A stretch of DNA of 36,091 nucleotides from Pelotomaculum sp. DTU098. Lineage in GTDB: Bacteria > Bacillota > Desulfotomaculia > Desulfotomaculales > Pelotomaculaceae. The stretch is from contig LFSA01000048.1 of assembly GCA_001512635.1 (NCBI GenBank), positions 10,733-46,823 on the forward strand, written 5' to 3'. Under the pieces are notes generated by a model, which was not told the origin of the DNA, did no database searches, and worked only from the letters and a program-made list of their open reading frames with translations. Numbering within the stretch: position 1 is the stretch's first letter; each line of letters starts with the position of its first letter. Position numbers and translations under genes: made by a program. Below, piece by piece: positions 28,028 to 35,400 of this stretch.

Positions 28028-28745
28028 GGAGCTCACCACTTTGTTCTGCAAAGGATTTAAGCCGGTCTTCCCACTGTTCCCTGGCTTCCCCGGGCTGGTA
28101 GACCGTTAGCCGGCCCTGCTCAAGCCAGCCCACCCGGCTTATTATGCTGTATAGATCAGTTTTACTGTAAGCGTCCATATTGTTGAAGCTCAGGATGCAG
28201 GTACCGCCGCAGGCCAGGTATTCCCTCAGTTCTCTCAAAATGATGTGGCGGGAAGCCGGGTCGATTGACTGAAAGAGATCATCGCCAAGCAGCAGCTCCG
28301 GTTCGTTGAGCAGGGCGCAGGCCAGGGCCAGGCGCTGGTAAACGCCTGCTTCCAGAGCAGTCACGGGCAATTTCAGGTAATCAGTTAATTGAAACCTCTC
28401 GATAACCCGGTAGCAATTCTCCCTGCTGGCGTTTTTTAAAGCTGTCAGAAAATCCAGGTTTTCAGCGGCTCGTAAATCCTGAAAGAGGCTTTTTTCCTGG
28501 GTTACCAGGCCCAGCCGGTGTTTGAAACGTTCAGATTTGCGGGCGTCATAGCCGAGGACTTCAACCCTTCCCGACCTGAACCTGTCAATGCCGGCCAGGA
28601 TGTGCAGCAGAGCAGTCTTGCCGGCTCCCCTGAGGCCGAAGAGGCCGAAGCACTCCCCCTTGTATACCTCCAGATTGACTCCATCCAAAATAATCCTTTT
28701 CCCTATTTTTTGAACAAGGTCCGTCACCCTGACAACCGGCTCCAT
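28020..28745 (-). CDS. ABC transporter ATPase subunit with degenerate catalytic motifs
   Basis: A 241-residue ABC ATPase. Walker A GLRGAGKT (37-44) and the Q-loop Gln83 are intact. The signature is LEAGVYQRL (131-139) instead of LSGGQxQRL; the LPLGxRQRL form of YbhF/RbbA-type domains is a partial precedent. Walker B keeps Asp155, but the catalytic Glu is Asp156 and the usual EPT is DLF. The switch His is replaced by Asn188 (SFNNMDA). ATP binding therefore looks preserved and hydrolysis doubtful. E. coli YbhF has two fused ATPase domains; only one is encoded here. The ATG has GGAGGT about 10 bases upstream and is 3 bp from the hlyD stop. Confidence 0.85.
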   Translation of the reverse strand: MEPVVRVTDLVQKIGKRIILDGVNLEVYKGECFGLFGLRGAGKTALLHILAGIDRFRSGRVEVLGYDARKSERFKHRLGLVTQEKSLFQDLRAAENLDFLTALKNASRENCYRVIERFQLTDYLKLPVTALEAGVYQRLALACALLNEPELLLGDDLFQSIDPASRHIILRELREYLACGGTCILSFNNMDAYSKTDLYSIISRVGWLEQGRLTVYQPGEAREQWEDRLKSFAEQSGELHA

Positions 28746-28748
28746 CTG

Positions 28749-29819
28749 TTATTTGACCTCCTCCAGAAGCTTCACCCTGGCGGTCATCCCGGTTTTTAGA
28801 ACAAGGTCGGGGTTGGGGAGATCAATTTTTACCTCAAAGCTGCGCAAATCGTGCTCGTCCTGCTCGCTGACGGCCTTGCGGACGGCGAAATCGCCGGCAT
28901 CATTGATCCAGACCACCCTCCCCTTAAAGACCCTGTCCGGAAAGGAAGCAACGCTGACCTCAGCTTCCTGGTCCAGGTGGACACGGCCAATTTTCGTCTC
29001 GCTGATAAAAACTTTGACGTAGGTATGCTCAATATCGGTTATTTCCAGAACCGGTGTTCCGGCGTTGACCAGTTCCCCCTCCTCCAGGTACTTCTGGGTT
29101 ATGTAGCCGGACATGGGGGCTCGCAAAACGGCGTTATCCAGGTAGGCCTGGGCTTCTTCAACGGCTCCCCGGGCCTGCTCGCTCTGGCCCAGGGCTGCCT
29201 CGTATTGGGACTGGGCCACCTGGACCTTCAAGCGGGCGGCCAGGGCCTGGTCCAGGGCGCTTTGGGCCTCCTTGAGCTTGTTTTGGGCCAGCTCGTAATT
29301 GTTTTTAGCGTCATCCAGGGTTTTGGCGGGAGCCGCGCCGCTTTCGTACAGAGCGGTGGCCCGTTCCAGGGACTGGCTTGCTTCCTGGAGGCCGACCTCG
29401 GCCTGGGCCACTTTGGCCCTGGCCTGCTCAATGGCGGTTTCCACCTGCTGGCTGGTCAGCGGCACGGAGTCCGCTGCCTGGCGGACCTGGGCCAGGGCCG
29501 CATTATGGGCTCCCCGGGCCTGGCTCAACCGGGCGGCAATTTCCCGGGTATCCAGTCTGGCCAGTTCCTGCCCCTTCTCCACATAGCTGCCCTCTTCTAC
29601 GGTCAGCGAATCAATTCTACCGGCTACTTTAAAGGAGGCCAGAACACTTTTGGCTTCAATGGTTCCTGTGGCGGTCAGGCTTTCCCCTTCTTCCTGGACA
29701 AGGGTCTGGTGCCTGTAATGATTCAGGAAAAGAAAAACCGCAAGACCAATAATTGCTAAGAACAGGAGTGAGATAACGGCTTTTTTAAGATTGAGCTCAG
29801 CAAAGGCTCCGGCTGCCAT
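28749..29819 (-). CDS. HlyD-family membrane fusion protein
   Basis: A 356-residue periplasmic-adaptor-type protein. An N-terminal transmembrane helix (AVISLLFLAIIGLAVFLFL) is followed by a lipoyl half-motif (GTIEAKSVLASFKVAGRIDSLTVEEGSYVEKGQELARLD), a long Ala/Gln/Glu-rich coiled coil (about residues 90-210), the second half-motif (LRAPMSGYITQKYLEEGELVNAG), and a beta-barrel. ATG at 29819 is chosen since GGGAGGC lies 9 bases upstream; the ATG at 29828 is too close. It resembles YbhG. In a presumed Gram-positive-type envelope it would connect the permeases to the cell wall space. Confidence 0.92.
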   Translation of the reverse strand: MAAGAFAELNLKKAVISLLFLAIIGLAVFLFLNHYRHQTLVQEEGESLTATGTIEAKSVLASFKVAGRIDSLTVEEGSYVEKGQELARLDTREIAARLSQARGAHNAALAQVRQAADSVPLTSQQVETAIEQARAKVAQAEVGLQEASQSLERATALYESGAAPAKTLDDAKNNYELAQNKLKEAQSALDQALAARLKVQVAQSQYEAALGQSEQARGAVEEAQAYLDNAVLRAPMSGYITQKYLEEGELVNAGTPVLEITDIEHTYVKVFISETKIGRVHLDQEAEVSVASFPDRVFKGRVVWINDAGDFAVRKAVSEQDEHDLRSFEVKIDLPNPDLVLKTGMTARVKLLEEVK

Positions 29820-29973
29820 TTGTTGCATGCCTCCCTGGATTCAGATGCTTTTTTGGGGCCGTTGGTGCGCTTAGAGAACAGCCCCTGTGTTTTGCTAAAG
29901 AACTGCGCCAGCAAAAATCGATGCCCTATTTCAAATAATTGTTTAAATAACTGACTGCTCCTATGTATTTTAT

Positions 29974-30582
29974 TCATACCCGGGCAGGGCAAATGCCCTT
30001 GAAAAAAATCTCCCCAATGGTCTTCTGCACGGGTTCCATGGGTATTTTCCGGTCGTAGCTGAGGTAATGAAGGGCTGGTATAGCAATCATACCAAAAAGC
30101 GCGGAGGTGGTTATTTCAGGGTCCACTGTCCTCAAGGAACCGTCCTGAATGCCCTCCTCAACCACATTGCGGATGACCTGGAGACAACCTGCCAGCATTT
30201 CCGCCAGAAGTTCTCTCCTTGCACTGGTGCTGAAGAGTTCCTTTAAGAACAGAAAAATAAAATCCTTTTCTTGCTCGAAGAAGAGCAAGTGTCCTTCGAT
30301 GAGCATAGCAATTATTTCCGGTGGGGGAGCCTTTGTTGCCGCCACCCCGTCTAGCTTTTGTTTGAAAAGAGAAACCCCCTCCCGGATGACGGCCAGATAA
30401 AGGTCCTCTTTGTTTTCAAAGTGATAGTAGATGGTACCCTTGGCTACACCGATGGCCCGGGCTATTTCCTCAACGGTGGCCTTATGGTAGCCCTTCCTGG
30501 CAAATATTCCAGCTGCTGCTTCAAAAAGTGCCCGGTTGTCCCCCCTGTTACCTTTGAAAGCCTCCGAAAAAGTGTCCCCCAT
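29974..30582 (-). CDS. TetR-family transcriptional regulator
   Basis: A 202-residue repressor-type protein. The N-terminal helix-turn-helix (TVEEIARAIGVAKGTIYYHFENKEDLYLAVI) is a textbook TetR DNA-binding domain; the C-terminal half is helical, as expected for ligand binding and dimerisation. A GGGGGT ribosome binding site precedes the ATG. It is the first gene of the reverse-strand operon with HlyD and the ABC genes, the same layout as E. coli cecR (ybiH)-ybhGFSR. A perfect palindrome lies on its own promoter, so autorepression of the whole operon is likely. The inducer is unknown. Confidence 0.92.
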   Translation of the reverse strand: MGDTFSEAFKGNRGDNRALFEAAAGIFARKGYHKATVEEIARAIGVAKGTIYYHFENKEDLYLAVIREGVSLFKQKLDGVAATKAPPPEIIAMLIEGHLLFFEQEKDFIFLFLKELFSTSARRELLAEMLAGCLQVIRNVVEEGIQDGSLRTVDPEITTSALFGMIAIPALHYLSYDRKIPMEPVQKTIGEIFFKGICPARV

Positions 30583-30603
30583 GAAAATACCCCCAGTTTT
30601 TGT

Positions 30604-30617
30604 ACTGACCGGTCAGT
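30604..30617. promoter_or_regulatory. Putative TetR operator
   Basis: ACTGACCGGTCAGT is a perfect 14-bp palindrome. It lies just downstream of the -10 box of the tetR promoter and 21 bp before the ATG, a position where bound repressor would block transcription. TGACCGGTCA-type cores are common TetR-family sites. Confidence 0.65.
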
Positions 30618-30620
30618 TCT

Positions 30621-30649
30621 ATTATAAAATATACCACCGGCGGCAGCAA
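30621..30649 (-). promoter_or_regulatory. Sigma-A promoter of the tetR-hlyD-ABC operon
   Basis: On the minus strand, TTGCTG (30649-30644) and a perfect TATAAT (30626-30621) are separated by 17 bp. The TetR palindrome follows immediately at the expected transcription start. Confidence 0.65.
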
Positions 30650-30750
30650 GTAATGAAAGGATAAAATTTTCATTCCTGCACCTTTCAGGATCTTCATAGC
30701 TCATTTCTATTAAGGAAATACATTCTAGGGGGGCTTCTTACCCGGCGAAC

Positions 30751-30778
30751 GCATTTCTCTCCCGCAGGCGCATATACA
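30751..30778 (+). promoter_or_regulatory. Candidate sigma-E-like promoter for spoIIID
   Basis: GCATTTC (30751-30757) and CATATACA (30771-30778), 13 bp apart, resemble the sigma-E consensus KMATATT / CATACANT at most positions. The -10 lies about 95 bp before the spoIIID ATG. In Bacillus spoIIID is a sigma-E gene. Two mismatches in each box keep this tentative. Confidence 0.35.
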
Positions 30779-30871
30779 TCTAAAAGGAAGTTGGCTTATT
30801 AGGAGCTTTAAATCATTCCCAACAGGATTTGAGAACTGCTTCCTAAGTTTCAATAACCGGGAGGTTGGGCA

Positions 30872-31123
30872 ATGCAGGAGTACATCCAAAAACGGGTTCT
30901 GGAGATTTGCCACTATATCCTTGAAACCCATGCCACAGTCCGGCAGGCTGCCCAGGTTTTCCAGGTCAGCAAAAGCACAGTGCATAAGGATATGACCGAA
31001 CGTCTGCCGTCCCTCAATAAGCAGCTTGCCCAGGAAGTAAAAGCAATCCTCGAGTACAATAAGGCCGAGCGCCACCTGCGGGGCGGCGAAGCCACCCGGA
31101 GGAAATATAAGGAGCTGGCTTAA
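30872..31123 (+). CDS. spoIIID: Sporulation transcription factor SpoIIID
   Basis: An 83-residue DNA-binding protein that adjusts the mother-cell sigma-E and sigma-K regulons. The full length matches SpoIIID: HTH region ATVRQAAQVFQVSKSTVHKDMTERLPSLN and the basic C-terminal motif RHLRGGEATRRKYKEL. CCGGGAGGTTGGGC precedes the ATG. The gene is followed by mbl, the arrangement of Bacillus and Clostridia. It lacks the longer C-terminal tail of the Bacillus protein. Confidence 0.97.
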   Translation: MQEYIQKRVLEICHYILETHATVRQAAQVFQVSKSTVHKDMTERLPSLNKQLAQEVKAILEYNKAERHLRGGEATRRKYKELA

Positions 31124-31282
31124 ATTTCAAATTCATATAAAGGATTTTAGGAGATTCTGGTAGAAATATAACTTTACCGGTAGGGGGACAAACCTGCCCA
31201 GCCCAACCCAGCCGGTGTTTTCCCTGTTGTTTTTAAGGAAGTGTACAGGCATATTTTTTTGGTTCTGAAAGGGGACAAGCTT

Positions 31283-32314
31283 ATGATTGGCGGAAGCGAT
31301 ATCGGGGTCGACCTGGGTACGGCGAATGTCAAGGTTTTTGTTAAAGGTAAGGGAATTATCCTGCATGAACCTTCAGTTGTGGCCATGGAAAAGGAGAGCA
31401 GGCGCGTTATAGCAGTAGGTTCCGAAGCCCGCAGGATGCTGGGGCGCACACCTGGAAATATTGTTGCCATCCGGCCTTTGCGGGACGGAGTGATTGCGGA
31501 TTACGACGTCACCGAGAAAATGCTCCGCTATTTCATAAGCAAAGCAGCCGGAGGCCGCAAGTTCTTTTTCCGTCCCCGGATCATGGTTTGTATTCCAACG
31601 GGCGTTACCGGCGTCGAGGAGCGTGCCGTACGGCAGGCTGCTATTCAGGCCGGGGCCAAAGAGGCGCTCCTGATTGAGGAACCCCTGGCAGCAGCCCTGG
31701 GCGCTGGTTTGGATATAACTCAGCCCAGTGGTTCTATGGTTGTAGATGTGGGCGGGGGGACCACCGATATTGCTGTACTTTCCCTGGGGGGGATTGTCTG
31801 CAGTAAGTCCCTGCGCCTTGGCGGCGATAAATTTGACGAAGCTATTGTGAAATATGTCCGCAGGGAATACAGCCTTGCCATCGGAGAGCGAACCGGCGAG
31901 GAACTGAAAATGGAGGTGGGTACCGCCTACCTCCCGGACGCAATTGATAAAAGTATGGAAATTAGAGGCCGGGACATGATTTCCGGGCTTCCCCGGGCCG
32001 TTGTCGTTACTCGCCGCCAGGTGTACGAGGCAATTAAAGAACCCCTGGACCTGGTAGTCGCAGCTGTAAAAGAAGTGCTGGAGCGCACAGCTCCGGAACT
32101 GGCTGCAGATATCATCAACAAGGGGATCATCATGACCGGCGGCGGTTCGCTGCTGGATGGGATTGACCGCTTGCTCACCAATGAAACCGGCCTTCCGGTG
32201 TATATTGCGGAAGATCCTCTTACCTGCGTGGCCAAGGGAACGGGCTTTGCCCTGAACAACATAGGGGTGCTCAGCGCTTCCAGCAAAAAAAAGGGGTTAA
32301 AAAAAATCGTCTAG
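31283..32314 (+). CDS. mbl: MreB/Mbl actin-like cell shape protein
   Basis: A 343-residue bacterial actin directing lateral wall synthesis. The ATPase fold motifs are DIGVDLGTANVKVF (phosphate 1), VDVGGGTTDIAVLSLGG (phosphate 2) and IIMTGGGSLLDGIDRLL (adenosine). ATG at 31283 has GAAAGGGGA just upstream; a GTG at 31241 would add 14 non-conserved residues. Position directly after spoIIID identifies it with mbl rather than mreB of the mreBCD cluster, although sequence alone does not separate the paralogues with certainty. Confidence 0.93.
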   Translation: MIGGSDIGVDLGTANVKVFVKGKGIILHEPSVVAMEKESRRVIAVGSEARRMLGRTPGNIVAIRPLRDGVIADYDVTEKMLRYFISKAAGGRKFFFRPRIMVCIPTGVTGVEERAVRQAAIQAGAKEALLIEEPLAAALGAGLDITQPSGSMVVDVGGGTTDIAVLSLGGIVCSKSLRLGGDKFDEAIVKYVRREYSLAIGERTGEELKMEVGTAYLPDAIDKSMEIRGRDMISGLPRAVVVTRRQVYEAIKEPLDLVVAAVKEVLERTAPELAADIINKGIIMTGGGSLLDGIDRLLTNETGLPVYIAEDPLTCVAKGTGFALNNIGVLSASSKKKGLKKIV

Positions 32315-32412
32315 TTCATTGCGGAAGGGTTTGCGGGCAACTAAAAAGTTAAGTTTGTTAACTAATTTTCGGATTTAAAAGGAAAACTCCCAAAGTCCGT
32401 CGAAGGTATAAG

Positions 32413-32429
32413 AGTTGTTCTGAACAACT
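32413..32429. repeat. 17-bp odd palindrome upstream of the SLH protease gene
   Basis: AGTTGTTC-T-GAACAACT is a perfect 8-bp inverted repeat around one central base, 36 bp before the ATG at 32465. No T-tract follows, so an operator or short hairpin is more likely than a terminator. Confidence 0.45.
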
Positions 32430-32464
32430 GCCAAGACCATGGAAGGATTTTACGGGGGTTTTTT

Positions 32465-35400
32465 ATGCGGTTTTTGAAACAACGTTATAGGGTGAAGAGT
32501 TCATTTAAGGCTCCGGCTTTCGCGGTTTTAACGGTTTCTCTAGGCCTGGCGCTTTCATTTTTAGTACTCCATACATACCAGGGTTTTGCTGGAACCAGAG
32601 AATATGAAAAGACTTATATCACAGGCGGCCGGGATGAGGACTCCGTTTCCTTTTTGAATGACCGTGCCCGTGCTATTACGGGCGCTGCCGCGGTGGGTGC
32701 CCCCGGTTTTATCGTACCGGAAGGCCTGACCGGGGAGGGACAGATTGTAGCTGTTGCGGACAGCGGCCTGGACCTGGGCCGGTTGGATGATCTCCACCCG
32801 GATCTTCAGAGCACACTCGGCAAGATGCCGAAGGTGGTGATGTTGAAATCCTGGGCCGGGCGGTCTGTTCCGGACGACCCGGACGGGCACGGCACCCACA
32901 TGGCAGCCACAATTGCGGGGACCGGGGCGGCTTCAGGCGGGCAGTTCCGGGGCATTGCGCCGGGCGCAAGTATTTACTTCCAATCCATCCTGGACGCGGA
33001 CGGTAAACCGGCGCCTCCGGCCAACCTGGCCGACTTGTTCTGGCCGGCCTATGCAGCAGGCGCCCGGGTGCATGTAGACGGCTGGGGCGGCGGCCCCAAC
33101 GCCTACCGGGAGTCTGCCTCCCAGGTGGATGGATTTGTGCGCAAATACCCTGATTTCCTTACCATCTTCGGAGCTGGGAACAGCGGTCCCTCTCCCAGAA
33201 CCATTACCGACGAGGCTAACAGTAAAAATGCCCTTGTGGTGGGCGCCTCCCTGCTGCCCAGGCCGGCCCTGGCGCCCGGTTCCCACACCGGACTTCCAGC
33301 GGACTTTTCCTCCCGGGGTCCGGCCGGAGACGGGCGGATCAAACCTGAAATTTACGCCCCCGGGTCGTCGGTGGTTTCCGCCCGGTCCCGCCTGACGGAA
33401 GGAAACCTGCCGGGTTACCCGGAGTATACACGGATGCAGGGGACAAGCATGGCGGCGGCTGTCGCCGGCGGCGGTTCCGCCCTTCTAATGGAGTATTTCA
33501 AAAAAAACCTGGAACTTACCACGCCCTCCGCAGCCCTGGTCAAGGCGGCGCTGATTAACGGCGCCATCGCTATGGAAGGAGGCCCCTCTGAGAGAGGCTT
33601 CGGCATTATGGACCTGGCCGGGACGATTATTGCCCTCAAGGACGGTTCCTTCCAGTTTTCTGACGAATGGGCCGGGGTGGCGCAGGGGGACGAGATTGTC
33701 TTTAAGTACACCGTTACGGATAGCTTGAGCCCTTTTAAGGCAACTCTGGCCTGGACCGACCCGGCGGCTGAACCGGGCAGCGCCCAGACCCTGGTCAACG
33801 ACCTCAACCTCGTCGTAGAAACGCCTGACGGTAGTTCTTACTACGGCAATCATTTTCTCGGCAAAAATGCCCCGGACAGGATCAATAACGTGGAACAGGT
33901 GGTTCTTCCCGCCCCTCAGGCAGGGGAATACACGCTGCGTGTTTCAGGAGCAACAATCCGGCGCAATACCGTCAGCGGGAGTATCACCCCGGCTCAGGAT
34001 TACGCCCTGGTCTGGGGCCAGACCTCCACAGGGGGCATGTTGAAAGAAGCCAGAGAGAGTTCTCTGACCCTGGAAGACGGCACCACCTTGGAGTCAGCCG
34101 AAACGCCGGTAGTAAACCTGCTGGATGAAGCTGTGGCGCCGGCAGACAGCGGGCACCTTTTCCCCGGCGCGCTGGTATACCGGACCCTGGAGCGGATTTA
34201 CGTTGTAGCCGGCATGTGGCGGGAAGCGGGGGTTAAAGCCATTAAAACGGCGGAAGGTTATATCCTCTCGGAGCTGAACCCGGCCAAAAGGCTGGGTGGT
34301 TACCTGGTTGCCGATGAAAACGGGATCGCGCTCAACGGCGAAAAAGTAACACCGGACAAGCTGCCCCAGGGGGTGGAGGTCAGCGGGGTGATCAACCCCT
34401 TTAACCAGAAACTATACCAGGTGCGCGCGGCCTATACTGAGCTTGAAGGGGTCGTTTCGGCCCTGCTCGAAGAAGATGGTGAAAGAAAACTGTTCCTGGG
34501 CGGGGGAAGCGAAGCATACCGGATTTCACCGGAAGCGGTTTTCTCCTACGAGGACAATTATGTCAACATAGAGGCCATGGATCTGCCTTTCGGAACCGGG
34601 GCACTGGAAGAGCTGGAAGAAGTTCTGCCGGGGATGCCGGTGCGGCTGCACCTTGCTCCTTCCACCGGTGAAGTTCAATACCTGGCGGTGAAGAGGCAGG
34701 TGGCCCTGGGTACGGTAAGTGAGACATCTGTTGCGGACGGGAAAATCCGGCTGGAAAGCGGGGTATCCTACCGGCTTTTAGCGGGAGCCCCGGTAACAAA
34801 AGACAGGAAAAAAGCAGGCTTCAGCGACATTAAGCCAAAGGATTATGTGGCCCTGATGGTTCTCCCGGACACCGGGCAGGCCATCGGAGTGGTGGCCTAC
34901 AGCAAAGTATTTTACGGCAAGGCTGTTAATTGTTCGGAAAAAACCAGCACATTGGATCTGTTGAGCGACAACGGCCAGTACCTGTCAATTAAACTGGCGC
35001 CGGAAGCAGTGGTTTACCGCTGGGGCGCCCGTGCTACAAAGGATGCCATTGCAGCGGGCAGCCGGATCCGTGTTACCACCGACCCCGGCTTAAAGGAGGT
35101 CTGGCGGCTTGATCTGGCCCAGACCTTACACGACAGGGGCCGGTTTTCGGAATACAGCGCCGGAACCGGGCGAATTGCTACCCTGGAAGGAAAGGAGTAC
35201 CTTGTTTCCGGCTCCACCCGGTTTCTGAAGAACGGATATCCTGTGGAACCGGAGGATTTGCGTACCGGGGAGCAGTTGGAATTGGAATATGCGGCATCCA
35301 TCCCTACGTCCGGGAGTGTGCTGATCTCTGTTAACGCACGTACTTCCGCCCGGCCGCCGGAGCTCTTCGTCTCCGTGCTCCCTTTGCCGCAACAGCTGGT

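Noticed and set aside
28851-29759. 302-codon forward frame opposite hlyD
   Set aside because: The reverse strand encodes a full HlyD protein with lipoyl motifs and coiled coil; the forward product is Gly/Leu-rich and featureless.
32347-32369. AGTTAA-GTTTG-TTAACT followed by AATTTT after mbl
   Set aside because: The stem is six AT-rich base pairs with a short T-run, too weak to call a terminator.
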